This document shows positions 8,989 to 17,580 of a stretch of DNA of 64,000 bases, piece after piece; position 1 is the stretch's first letter, and each line of letters starts with the position of its first letter. Below the pieces are notes generated by a model. It was not told where the DNA came from, did not search any database, and saw nothing but the letters and a program-made list of their open reading frames with translations. Source of the DNA: DASXIF01 sp036498145 (GTDB taxonomy: Bacteria; Actinomycetota; Actinomycetes; Mycobacteriales; Jatrophihabitantaceae); contig CAVPSV010000004.1 of the NCBI GenBank assembly GCA_963708625.1, positions 806,001 to 870,000 on the forward strand. Reading direction: 5' to 3'. The position numbers and the translations under genes are program-made.

Positions 8989-9698
8989 CCAGCACGACGA
9001 CGCCCACGGTGGCGGCCGGACGCCTGATCGAAGCGATCGACCTGGTCATGTCGTTCGGGCCTACGCCTGCTTTGCGCGGCGCCAGCATTTCCGTGGACGC
9101 CGGCGAGATCGTCGCCGTGATGGGGCCATCCGGCTCGGGCAAGTCGACGCTGCTGCACTGCCTCGCCGGCATCCTCGTGCCCGACCGCGGTGAGGTCCAC
9201 ATCGACGGCAAGCGCATCGACACGCTGAACGAGAACGAGCGCAGCACCCTGCGTCGCGACCGGTTCGGCTTCGTGTTCCAATTCGGCCAACTGGTGCCCG
9301 AGCTCACTGCCGCCGAGAACGTTGCGTTACCGCTGCTGCTCGCTGGAATGCGCCGCAAAGAGGCGCTCACCCGCGCGCACAACTGGTTCGAACGGCTCGA
9401 ACTCGACGGGCTGGAACAGCGCCGCTCCGGCGAACTGTCCGGCGGCCAAGCGCAACGCGTCGCCCTAGGGCGCGGCCTGGTCTCCGAACCCCAGGTGCTC
9501 TTCGCCGACGAGCCGACCGGGTCGTTGGACTCGCTCGCCGGCGAGCGAGTGATGGAGCTGCTCAGCGGCGCCGCGCGCGATCACGGCACCACGGTCATCC
9601 TGGTAACGCACGAACCGCGCGTTGCTGCCTACGCGGACCGCGACGTGCTCGTACGCGACGGCCGAGTCACGCTGTCAGGCGATCGGATCGTGGTGTGA
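8985..9698 (+). CDS. ABC transporter ATP-binding protein (LolD/MacB type)
   Basis: 237 residues. All nucleotide-binding motifs are present: Walker A GPSGSGKST near residue 50, Q-loop FVFQFGQLVPELTA, signature LSGGQAQRVALGRGL, Walker B VLFADEPTGSLDS and switch H in LVTHEPRVA. It belongs to the MacB/LolD group that powers FtsX-type permeases. It is translationally coupled to both neighbours: its ATG overlaps the PadR stop and its stop overlaps the permease GTG. Confidence 0.9.
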   Translation: MTSTTTPTVAAGRLIEAIDLVMSFGPTPALRGASISVDAGEIVAVMGPSGSGKSTLLHCLAGILVPDRGEVHIDGKRIDTLNENERSTLRRDRFGFVFQFGQLVPELTAAENVALPLLLAGMRRKEALTRAHNWFERLELDGLEQRRSGELSGGQAQRVALGRGLVSEPQVLFADEPTGSLDSLAGERVMELLSGAARDHGTTVILVTHEPRVAAYADRDVLVRDGRVTLSGDRIVV

Positions 9699-11989
9699 TC
9701 GGCCTCGCTCTGCGGCTGACGGTCGCGGGCGGCCGCGAGGCGGTCACCCGGCTGACCCTCATCGTCGTCGCCGTCGCGATCGGCGTCGGGTTGCTGCTGG
9801 CGACCGTCGCCGGGCTGAACGCTGTGCATTCCCAGAACGATCGGTACGCCTGGCTGGAGACCGGATTCGCCGGCGGCGCCACGTCCGCGGGGCCGGCCGG
9901 CGATCCGATCTGGTGGCGTCTGCGCGCCGACCGGTTCGACGGGAACGACATCGGCCAAGTGGACCTCGCGGCCACCGGCGCGAACCCCCCGCTACCGCCG
10001 GGGATGACGGCGCTGCCCGGTCCGGGCGAGTATTACGCCTCGCCGGCAATGGCTGCGCTACTGCGACGAATACCCGCCGCGGAACTCGCCGACCGCTACC
10101 CCGGCAGGTTGATCGGCACCATCGGTTCGGCCGCTTTGCCGTCACCGGACACGCTCGTGATCGTCATCGGGCACACCGCGGCCGAGCTGTCCCATCAATC
10201 CGACGCCGAGCTGGTCAACCGGATCAGTACCACCGCACCGGACCAGTGCGCGGGAGCGGGCTGTGCCGTCGGCGTCGGCACGAACGCCAACGGGATCACC
10301 CTCATCCTGGCAGTGGTGGCCGCGGCGCTGCTCTTCCCGGTGCTGCTGTTCATCGGCAACGCCACTCGACTGTCCGCCGCGCGACGCGAACAACGCCTCG
10401 CCGCCATGCGCCTCGTCGGGGCGACCCCTCGCCAGACCGCGGTCGTTTCCACCGTCGAGTCCTCGCTGGCCGCCGCCGTCGGCACCGCGTTCGGTTTCGC
10501 GATGTTCTTTGCGGCACGGCCGGCAATCGCCGGCATTCCGTTCACCGGCGCGCGGTTCTTCGTCGGCGACCTGTCGCTGAACCTGATCGACGTACTTGCA
10601 GTGGGGCTGGGCATTCCTGTCGCCGCGGCGCTCGCAGCCCGATTGGCACTGCGCCGCGTCACCATCTCCCCGCTCGGCGTCACCCGCCGGGTGACGCCGG
10701 GCCGGCCACGCGCCTGGCGGCTGCTGCCGCTGCTGGCCGGTATCGCCGAGCTCTGGTACTTCGCCTACATACACGACATCGGTGCGCACACTGGCACGAA
10801 CTCCACCGTCGAGGCCGTGCTGTTCCTCGCCGGCGTCCTGCTGGTGATGATCGGACTGGTGGTTACCGGGCCGTGGCTGACCATGCTCGCCTCGCGATGC
10901 GCCGTCCGGCATGCCCGGCGACCCACGTCGCTGATCGCGGCACGACGCCTGGCCGACGATCCGAAAGCGGGCTTCCGCGCGATCAGCGGCCTGGTCCTCG
11001 CGGTGTTCGTCGGCACCTGCGCCACCGCGATCATCACCACGATCGTGGCCTACACCGGCGGCACCGCCGGCGTCAGCGGCCGGTTCGCGCACACCGTCGT
11101 CGACCAGCTGGGCGGGCCGGACGCCCCCGCCGTGCGATCGGTGTCGCCGGCAACGATCTCCGCGCTGGACGCGATTCCCGGCGTCACCGGCGTCGCGGTG
11201 ATCCGCACCGCCACCGCGCCGGCCGAGCTACCTCCACCGACCACCCGCGCGTCCGGCCACACGTCATTCACCCCCGTCGAGAACGTCGTCTCATGCGCAG
11301 ACCTTGCGCAGGTGCCCGCCCTGGGCAGGTGCTTACCCGGCACGGTGGTCGCGAACATCGTGCCGGACTACGGCGGCGGCCTGACCGATCGGCTGTCGCT
11401 GCCGCAGCAACGGTGGCATGCCGCCGACGTGAGCACCGCCGAGCTGGCCACGCTGCCGGTCGACAGCATCGCGGTCGGCACGACCGGGACATCAGCCGCG
11501 GCCGAGCAGGCGCGCACCGTGCTGGGCCTCGCCTACCCGCGTACGTTCCCGCCCGACACGATCGGCGAGATCCAGTCCGACCAATCGCGGTTGCTGAATG
11601 ACTACCGACGTCTGGCCGAGGTGGTCGTACTCACCAGCCTGCCGATTGCCGGCTGCGGTCTCGCCGTCAGCGTCGCTGGTGGACTTGCCGAACGCCGCCG
11701 TCCGTTCAGCATGCTCCGGCTGGCTGGCACGCCGGTTGCGCTGCTGCGTCGCATCATCGGACTCGAGACGGCGGTACCGATGCTCGTCACGGCGCTCGGC
11801 TCGATCGGGGCGGGCATGCTGGCCGCGCACCTGTTCGTGCGCGCCCAGCTCGGCGAGACGTTGCAGGCGCCGGGCGGGCAGTACTACGTGCTCGTCGGGC
11901 TCGGCCTGCTTGCCGCGCTGGCCATCATCGCCTCGACCCTGCCGCTGCTCAACCGCATGACCGGGCCGGACGTCGCCCGCAACGACTGA
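9695..11989 (+). CDS. FtsX-like ABC permease
   Basis: 764 residues, intact. Membrane segments are seen at the N-terminus (LTLIVVAVAIGVGLLLATVA), around residues 200-225 (ILAVVAAALLFPVLLFIG), 255-290, 345-410 and in a C-terminal FtsX block (about 640-750, including GLGLLAALAIIASTLPLL). A large external loop lies between the first and second segment and another between about 440 and 630. This is the long FtsX-type layout of peptide or drug efflux systems such as BceB/MacB relatives. With the ATPase and the PadR regulator it forms a complete exporter operon; the substrate cannot be told from sequence. Confidence 0.85.
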   Translation: MIGLALRLTVAGGREAVTRLTLIVVAVAIGVGLLLATVAGLNAVHSQNDRYAWLETGFAGGATSAGPAGDPIWWRLRADRFDGNDIGQVDLAATGANPPLPPGMTALPGPGEYYASPAMAALLRRIPAAELADRYPGRLIGTIGSAALPSPDTLVIVIGHTAAELSHQSDAELVNRISTTAPDQCAGAGCAVGVGTNANGITLILAVVAAALLFPVLLFIGNATRLSAARREQRLAAMRLVGATPRQTAVVSTVESSLAAAVGTAFGFAMFFAARPAIAGIPFTGARFFVGDLSLNLIDVLAVGLGIPVAAALAARLALRRVTISPLGVTRRVTPGRPRAWRLLPLLAGIAELWYFAYIHDIGAHTGTNSTVEAVLFLAGVLLVMIGLVVTGPWLTMLASRCAVRHARRPTSLIAARRLADDPKAGFRAISGLVLAVFVGTCATAIITTIVAYTGGTAGVSGRFAHTVVDQLGGPDAPAVRSVSPATISALDAIPGVTGVAVIRTATAPAELPPPTTRASGHTSFTPVENVVSCADLAQVPALGRCLPGTVVANIVPDYGGGLTDRLSLPQQRWHAADVSTAELATLPVDSIAVGTTGTSAAAEQARTVLGLAYPRTFPPDTIGEIQSDQSRLLNDYRRLAEVVVLTSLPIAGCGLAVSVAGGLAERRRPFSMLRLAGTPVALLRRIIGLETAVPMLVTALGSIGAGMLAAHLFVRAQLGETLQAPGGQYYVLVGLGLLAALAIIASTLPLLNRMTGPDVARND

Positions 11990-12039
11990 GTCCCGCCCGC
12001 ATCCAACGCGTGCCAGGGCCGCGGCCGTATGGTCACCGC

Positions 12040-12414
12040 ATGATCGAGGAGATCGCACGCGAGGTCGTGGACGGATTGCGCGAGAAGGGTGTCGATGCGC
12101 ATCTGCACGAGGCCGGTGTCTACGCGTTCGGGGTTCGAGTTGCGTTGCCCGACGGCCGTGAGGCGATCTGGGGGACCGAGGGCGCGGGGCTTGCCGCGGA
12201 GGTGCTCCAGGACGGAGACCTGGTCGGATTGGTGCCGGAGATCAGCGGGTCCGCCGACCTCACCGCGGAGCAAGCGGTCAACGCGATCTGGCGAGCCGAC
12301 TACAGCCAGCCCGAAGGCCACGAGCGGGCGAGCGATCCGCCGCCGTCGCCGCCGCTCGCAGAAGAAGGCGGACTGTTCCGGCGATTTCGCGACGGCTTCA
12401 GGTCCCCTGACTGA
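12040..12414 (+). CDS. small acidic hypothetical protein
   Basis: 124 residues from ATG 12040. A possible -10 (TATGGT, 12027-12032) lies seven bases before it, suggesting a leaderless transcript. The first ~90 residues look like one alpha/beta domain (EIAREVVDGLREKGVDAHLH, then VYAFGVRVALPDGREAIWGT) with an acidic helix-rich end; the tail is Pro/Ser-rich and ends RRFRDGF. I do not recognise the family. It is a stand-alone gene between the exporter operon and the tRNA. Confidence 0.6.
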   Translation: MIEEIAREVVDGLREKGVDAHLHEAGVYAFGVRVALPDGREAIWGTEGAGLAAEVLQDGDLVGLVPEISGSADLTAEQAVNAIWRADYSQPEGHERASDPPPSPPLAEEGGLFRRFRDGFRSPD

Positions 12415-12522
12415 CGGCATCCGCGCCTGGGTCCACGCGGTGGCGCAAGGCAGCCATCGGTATTGCCATCGATGATTTTCCGAGCCGCTGAACAAAGCCT
12501 CGGAACAAAACCGCTGAACGGA

Positions 12523-12595
12523 GCCGCCTGTCGGGTTCGAACCGACGACCTATCGCTTACAAGGCGATCGCTCTGGCCAACTGAGCTAAGGCGGC
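12523..12595 (-). tRNA. tRNA-Thr (anticodon TGT)
   Basis: The minus strand folds as a complete cloverleaf of 73 nt: acceptor GCCGCCT/AGGCGGC, D arm GCTC...GAGC, anticodon arm ATCGC-CTTGTAA-GCGAT with TGT at 34-36, and T arm GTCGG-TTCGAAC-CCGAC. CCA is not encoded. TGT reads ACA and other ACN codons. Confidence 0.95.
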
Positions 12596-12823
12596 AGCGC
12601 ATCGAGGCTACCCGGCCCAGGTGCGGCTGGGGCCGACTGCCAATCGAGCAACCGCGGTGTCATCGAGCGCGCACCCGCACCCGCCGCAGCGCCCGAGCAC
12701 CCACCCGTCACATCCGGACGGATTAGCGGCACACTTGCCTACGCGACCGTAACCACGCCTGGCGAGAAGAACGCCGAGCAGCGGCCTCGGTCGCCTGACG
12801 AACCGCGTCTGCCGAGGAGTGCC

Positions 12824-13552
12824 GTGACCAGACTGCACAAGCCGAAAGCCGGCTTCTGGATCCGCCTGTGCGTCGCCATTCTCTATCCCCTCGACGGCCT
12901 GCTGTTCCGCATCCGGTGGCGCAACCTCGACCGCATCCCGGCACCGGAGCGAGGCGGGGTGATCATCGCCATCAACCACATCTCGCACATCGACACAGTG
13001 CTGATGGCGCGATTGGTATGGCAGTCCGGCCGCGTCCCCCGCTTCCTGGTCAAGGCGGGCGTGTTCAGCAAACCGGGCCTCGGTCAGATCATGCGCGGGT
13101 CGAAGCAGATTCCCGTCTATCGCGGCACCGCCGACGCCGCCGAATCACTGCGTGCTGCCGTGACCGCACTCGAACAGGGCGAGGCGATCGTCATCTATCC
13201 CGAAGGCACCATCTCCAAGGACCCGGCGCAGTGGCCGATGCAGGGCAAGACCGGGATCGCGCGGCTGGTGCTGGCCTGCCCGGACATTCCGGTGGTGCCG
13301 GTCGGGCAGTGGGGCGCGCAGAAAGGCCAGGGGATCAAGCAGTTGCTCACCCGGCAAGTGTCCGTGGCCAACGTCGGCGAGCCACTCGACCTGAGCCGCT
13401 TCCGCGGCAAGGAACCCAGCAGCGGCACCCTGCGCGAGATCACCGACGAGATCATGCAGGCGATCCGCGCCGAGGTTGCGGGCCTGCGCGGCCAAGCCGC
13501 ACCGGTGGAGTTCTACAGGCCGGCGAAGGTCGGCCCGGACAAGGCGGAATGA
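12824..13552 (+). CDS. 1-acyl-sn-glycerol-3-phosphate acyltransferase (PlsC family)
   Basis: 242 residues from GTG 12824, preceded by GAGGAG (12814-12819). Acyltransferase motifs are in order: catalytic HX4D in NHISHIDTVLMA, the glycerophosphate-binding region KQIPVYRG, and the EGT block IYPEGTISKDP. It transfers an acyl chain to lysophosphatidate or a related lysolipid at the inner membrane face, with an N-terminal hydrophobic segment (FWIRLCVAILYPLDGLLF). Its stop overlaps the ATG of the acyl-CoA ligase, so activated acyl groups and their transfer are encoded together. Confidence 0.87.
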   Translation: MTRLHKPKAGFWIRLCVAILYPLDGLLFRIRWRNLDRIPAPERGGVIIAINHISHIDTVLMARLVWQSGRVPRFLVKAGVFSKPGLGQIMRGSKQIPVYRGTADAAESLRAAVTALEQGEAIVIYPEGTISKDPAQWPMQGKTGIARLVLACPDIPVVPVGQWGAQKGQGIKQLLTRQVSVANVGEPLDLSRFRGKEPSSGTLREITDEIMQAIRAEVAGLRGQAAPVEFYRPAKVGPDKAE

Positions 13553-15201
13553 CGAGCGAGCGAATGACCACCGACCTGGCCGCGCTGCTCGTCGAGACTC
13601 GCGCCCGGCTCACCGGACCCGGCGGCCCGTTCGAGATCGTCGAGCAGGACGTGCACGGTTTGCGCCTGCCCGTCTTCGCCAACCGACCGACGTCGCTGCG
13701 CGCGCTGCTGCTCGACTCAGCCAGGCATGGCGACACGGAGTATCTGGTGCGCGGCAACAGTCGGGTTTCGTTCGCGCAACACGCCCGCCAGGTGGCCTCG
13801 TTGGCCACGGCACTTCGTGACGAGTACGGCGTGCGCGCCGGCGATCGGGTCGCCGTGTTCGCCGGCAACTGCCCGGAGTGGGTGACCACCTTCTGGGCCG
13901 TGGCGTCACTCGGGGCGATCACGGTCGCCTACAACGCGTGGTGGTCGGGCCGCGAAGTGTCCTACGCGCTCGGACACAGCACACCGCGCGTCGTCGTCGC
14001 CGACTCCAAGCGCGTAGACCTGCTGCGCACCGCTGACGATCGGTCCGTCCCGGTGATCGGCATCCACGCCGACTTCGGCGACCTGGTGCGCGCCGCCGAC
14101 CCGGCACTGCCCGAGTCGGACGTGAGCGAGGACGACCCCGCGGTCGTCATGTACACCAGCGGCACCACCGGCTACCCCAAAGGGGCGCTGCATTCCGTCC
14201 GCAACGTGATCGCCGTGCTCGAGTACCACCTGCTCAACGACGCCATCGCGGCGGCGATGGGCCCCACCGTGCGGCCCCGGCGATTTCTGATGAGCCTGCC
14301 GTTGTTCCACATCGCCAGCCTGCACAACCTGGCCATACCGCGACTCGTCTCCGGCGACACCGTCGTGATCGACACCGGAAGGTTCGACGTCGAGCGGGTG
14401 CTGCAGCTGGTGCAGTCCGAGCGGATCACCAACTGGGCCGTGGTACCCACGATGGCGCATCGGCTGGTGAACTCCGACGCGATCGAGCGCTACGACGTGT
14501 CGTCGCTGATCGCGATGAGCGTGAACTCGGCGCCGTCCTCGGTGGCATTGAAGGACCGCCTGCGCGCCGCCATTCCCACCATTGGGGCCAGCCTGGCCGA
14601 CAGCTACGGCCTTACCGAGTCGTGCACCGCTGCCACTGTCGCGTCCAGCGCGGACCTCGCTGTGCGTCCGGACACCGTCGGCCGGCCGATCGCCACCGTG
14701 CAGCTCGAGATCCGCGACGCCGACGGCACTGCGATGCCCGATGGCCAAGAGGGCGAGATCTGCCTGCGCAGCCAGTACAACATGCTCGGCTACTGGAACG
14801 ACCCGGCCGCAACCAGCGCCGTGTACGCCTCGGACGGCTGGTTGCGCACCGGCGACATCGGCACCATGCGGGACGGCCTGCTCTTCATCAGCACGCGCCG
14901 CAGCGACCTGATCCTGCGCGGTGGCGAGAACGTCTATCCCGCCGAGGTCGAAGCGGTACTGGCCGAGCATCCGGCCGTCGCCGAGTGCGCCGTGTTCGGC
15001 GTCGAGCATGCGGACCTCGGTGAGGAGGTGGCCGCGATCGTCGTTCTCCGGCCGGGAACGGCGATCACCAGCGGCGAGCTGCGCGACTACGTCGCGGAAC
15101 GGCTCGCGTACTACAAGGTGCCGAGCCACTGGCAGCTCACCTCGGATGCACTTGCACGCACCGCCACCGGCAAGGTGATCCGGGCTCGGTTGCACGCCTG
15201 A
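13549..15201 (+). CDS. acyl-CoA synthetase (ANL superfamily AMP-forming ligase)
   Basis: 550 residues, intact. The phosphate-binding P-loop is YTSGTTGYPKGA near residue 205; the adenylate-forming motif is DSYGLTESC; the YNMLGYW and GWLRTGDIG motifs and the C-terminal hinge RRSDLILRGGENVYPAEVE are present, and the catalytic Lys is in TATGKVIRARL. The enzyme activates a fatty or other carboxylic acid to its CoA ester via an acyl-AMP. Chain length is not readable from the sequence. It is translationally coupled to the PlsC-like acyltransferase. Confidence 0.88.
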   Translation: MTSERMTTDLAALLVETRARLTGPGGPFEIVEQDVHGLRLPVFANRPTSLRALLLDSARHGDTEYLVRGNSRVSFAQHARQVASLATALRDEYGVRAGDRVAVFAGNCPEWVTTFWAVASLGAITVAYNAWWSGREVSYALGHSTPRVVVADSKRVDLLRTADDRSVPVIGIHADFGDLVRAADPALPESDVSEDDPAVVMYTSGTTGYPKGALHSVRNVIAVLEYHLLNDAIAAAMGPTVRPRRFLMSLPLFHIASLHNLAIPRLVSGDTVVIDTGRFDVERVLQLVQSERITNWAVVPTMAHRLVNSDAIERYDVSSLIAMSVNSAPSSVALKDRLRAAIPTIGASLADSYGLTESCTAATVASSADLAVRPDTVGRPIATVQLEIRDADGTAMPDGQEGEICLRSQYNMLGYWNDPAATSAVYASDGWLRTGDIGTMRDGLLFISTRRSDLILRGGENVYPAEVEAVLAEHPAVAECAVFGVEHADLGEEVAAIVVLRPGTAITSGELRDYVAERLAYYKVPSHWQLTSDALARTATGKVIRARLHA

Positions 15202-15413
15202 TCGTCCCGCCGGATGCCCTCCGTCGACTGTCAACATGGCGCCCAACGCGCGCCGCGGCACACGGCAGGATCACTCCCTCGGCAGCCCGGCCCCTCACGC
15301 CGACGTAAGAGTTGTCGCATTTCAGTTCCCGGCCGCAGGTCGTCGAAACATGCGCCTAGCGTTCCGCGCCATCGGACGCGTCGTGGTGGGCTGAGCACAA
15401 AGGAGCCGACAGC

Positions 15414-16556
15414 ATGGAACCGGGCCGCACCCCATGGAACAAGAACCAAGGCGACGCGCACTGGGATAACTTGCCGGGGCAAGCTGACCAGCATAAGTAC
15501 CTCCAGCAGATCAGGGCACTGCTGGAAGATAAGAAACACAAGGATACGGTTCGCGAGGTCCTGGCCTGGATACTCGACAACAACTGTAAAAAGATTTTGA
15601 ACAATTTCAACAAGCAGTACGGAGATCCAAAGATCGTCGCCAAGAAGACGCTGGCGGAGTCGGAGGACGATGCACCAAGCGGCGCCGAAAAGGGCGGTAA
15701 GGCATCCAGTAAGAGCGGCAAAAAGGGCAAGCCCGAGAAGTCGTCTCCAAAAGCATCAGAATTGAAGGCCAATCCCGATGGGTTTGCAACGTCTAATTCT
15801 GATGATTTTGATGACAGCAGGCCGCTAGACCTTAACGATATAGCAGGCCCAGCATTCCCTAGTGAGGATTCCACGTCAAGCGAGGAAGCCGAGAAGTTCG
15901 ACCACGCCCTTCTGGAGGTGATAAAGCAAGAAGGAGAACTGACGCACGAAAGGCTAAAGGGCATCGTACAAGACGAAGCCAAACGCAATGCACTATTCTC
16001 TAGGCTTCGGCAGATTCGGCAAGAAGATCGGTTGGGAGCCATCGCGTACTTAAAAACTCGTCCGTACCTCAAGGACGAATTCAATGTATGGCTGAAAGAC
16101 CAAAAGGATCATTCAGACGCTGACGGAAGCAGCCCCTACTACAAGGCGCGCCTAGATGCTCTGGGCAAGTTAGCGATGAACCATGTTACCCCGATGAATC
16201 GGAAGACCGGCTCCGTACTGTCAAAAAAGGAATGCACGCAACTGCGTGCGACCAAGATGTTTGAAGGCAAGAAGTACAAAGAACCCGTCCTTACCTTGGC
16301 TATCAACAACAGGCTTCGACCGGACCTCATCTGCAAAGGAATGGAGACCTTCTACTTCAAACGAATGAGTCAAACAGAGAAGAAGCTGCTCGTAAAAATT
16401 CTCTACCACGCCGGAGTTGATTGCATAAAGGAGATACGAAGGAAGCAAAATATCAAGGATGATAAAAATTTCATAACCGCGCTAATCGCCTACGCAAAGG
16501 TAGAGGATAAAGACACCTACAGCGACGTGGAGAACGCACTCAAGCGCAGCAAGTAG
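15414..16556 (+). CDS. lysine-rich orphan protein of atypical base composition
   Basis: 380 residues from ATG 15414, preceded by an unusually strong ribosome site AAAGGAG (15399-15405). I do not recognise any domain. Residues 1-65 look helical and basic (EVLAWILDNNCKKILNNFNK), ~70-135 are a low-complexity Lys/Ser/Asp linker (EKGGKASSKSGKKGKPEKSS), and ~140-380 appear mainly helical. No signal peptide or membrane segment. Base composition is far more AT-rich than any neighbour, with codons rare in this genome such as TTA (twice), ATA and AGG. This points to recent horizontal acquisition. It stands alone, with 212 bases upstream and 27 downstream to the next genes, so no partner hints at function. 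Being AT-rich it is a natural target for Lsr2, encoded at 31 kb. Confidence 0.7.
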   Translation: MEPGRTPWNKNQGDAHWDNLPGQADQHKYLQQIRALLEDKKHKDTVREVLAWILDNNCKKILNNFNKQYGDPKIVAKKTLAESEDDAPSGAEKGGKASSKSGKKGKPEKSSPKASELKANPDGFATSNSDDFDDSRPLDLNDIAGPAFPSEDSTSSEEAEKFDHALLEVIKQEGELTHERLKGIVQDEAKRNALFSRLRQIRQEDRLGAIAYLKTRPYLKDEFNVWLKDQKDHSDADGSSPYYKARLDALGKLAMNHVTPMNRKTGSVLSKKECTQLRATKMFEGKKYKEPVLTLAINNRLRPDLICKGMETFYFKRMSQTEKKLLVKILYHAGVDCIKEIRRKQNIKDDKNFITALIAYAKVEDKDTYSDVENALKRSK

Positions 16557-16583
16557 CCGTGGTGCAGGCGTGGACACACTGCA

Positions 16584-17555
16584 TCACCCCGCACGACGGC
16601 TGCGGGCTACCTCGGCGAGCACCACCGAGGCGGCGACGGAGGCGTTGAGCGACTCAGCGGCATCGGCCATCGGGATCGACACGCGCACATCGCAGGTCGC
16701 GCCGACCAGCCGCGACAGTCCGCGCCCCTCGGAGCCGACCACGACGACAAGTGGGTCGCCGGCCATGTCGAACTCGTCGAGGCTGGTGTCCGCGTCCGCG
16801 TCCAAACCGATGACGAACAGGCCGGCCTCCTTGCACTGCGTCAACGCGCGGGACAGGTTGGTGACCTGCGCGACCGGCAGGTGGGCCGCGGCCCCGGCCG
16901 ACGCGCGCCACGCGGTCGCGGTGATCCCGGCCGAGCGACGCGACGGCACGATCACCGCGTCCGCGCCGAACGCCAGTGCGGAGCGGATCACTGCGCCGAG
17001 ATTCCGTGGATCGGTGACGCCGTCGAGTGCCACCAACAGCGGCGGGGTGGACGCGTCGGCCACGCCGTCGAGCAGGTCCGCGAGGTCGGCATAGTCAAAC
17101 GGCGGCACCTGCAGCGCCAGGCCCTGATGCACCAGGCCGCCGGTCTTGCGATCGAGTTCGGCGCGGCTGAGTTCGAGGATCGAGATGCCGCGATTGCCGG
17201 CGAGCCGGATCGCCTCGGTGACTCGCTCGTCCGCCTCGATCCCGATCGCCACGTACAGCGCGGTGGCCGGCACCTTGGCCGCCAGCGCCTCGGCCACCGG
17301 ATTGCGGCCGACCAACAGATCGTTCAAGTCCGCCCGGGGCGCGGAACGCGAACCATCGCGTCGCGAAGCATCGTGGCCACCGGCGTCGCGACGAGAGGCG
17401 GACGCGCGTCGTGCCGCCGGGTGGCCGGTGCGCTCGGATGCCGGCGGCGTCGGCCCGCGGCCGCGCAGTGCGCGCTTCGGCTGGCCGCCGGAGCCCACCT
17501 GCGCACCCTTCTTCGACTTGCGCACGGCGCCGCGCCGCTGCGAATTACCCGCCAC
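16584..17555 (-). CDS. rlmB: 23S rRNA (guanosine-2'-O-)-methyltransferase, SpoU/TrmH family
   Basis: 323 residues, intact. The first ~75 residues are a basic Arg/Gly/Ser-rich tail, common in actinobacterial members. Then an N-terminal substrate-binding domain (LLVGRNPVAEALAAKVPATAL) and the SpoU knot motifs: LDGVTDPRNLGAVIRSA, VVVGSEGRGLSRLV and the C-terminal SIPMADAAESLNASVAASVV. The alpha/beta trefoil knot binds SAM and the enzyme 2'-O-methylates a guanosine of 23S rRNA. The exact target base is inferred from the family. It lies downstream of cysS on the same strand, as in mycobacteria. Confidence 0.88.
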   Translation of the reverse strand: MAGNSQRRGAVRKSKKGAQVGSGGQPKRALRGRGPTPPASERTGHPAARRASASRRDAGGHDASRRDGSRSAPRADLNDLLVGRNPVAEALAAKVPATALYVAIGIEADERVTEAIRLAGNRGISILELSRAELDRKTGGLVHQGLALQVPPFDYADLADLLDGVADASTPPLLVALDGVTDPRNLGAVIRSALAFGADAVIVPSRRSAGITATAWRASAGAAAHLPVAQVTNLSRALTQCKEAGLFVIGLDADADTSLDEFDMAGDPLVVVVGSEGRGLSRLVGATCDVRVSIPMADAAESLNASVAASVVLAEVARSRRAG

Positions 17556-17580
17556 AGTTGTTTCCCTCGTCCCGCAGTCG

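Noticed and set aside
12485..12595. tRNA-Thr as an integration site for the AT-rich gene at 15.4 kb
   Set aside because: Two normal-composition genes lie between them, there is no integrase, and no duplicated tRNA 3' end was seen. The short direct repeat CCGCTGAAC beside the tRNA (12485 and 12511) is too short to be convincing.
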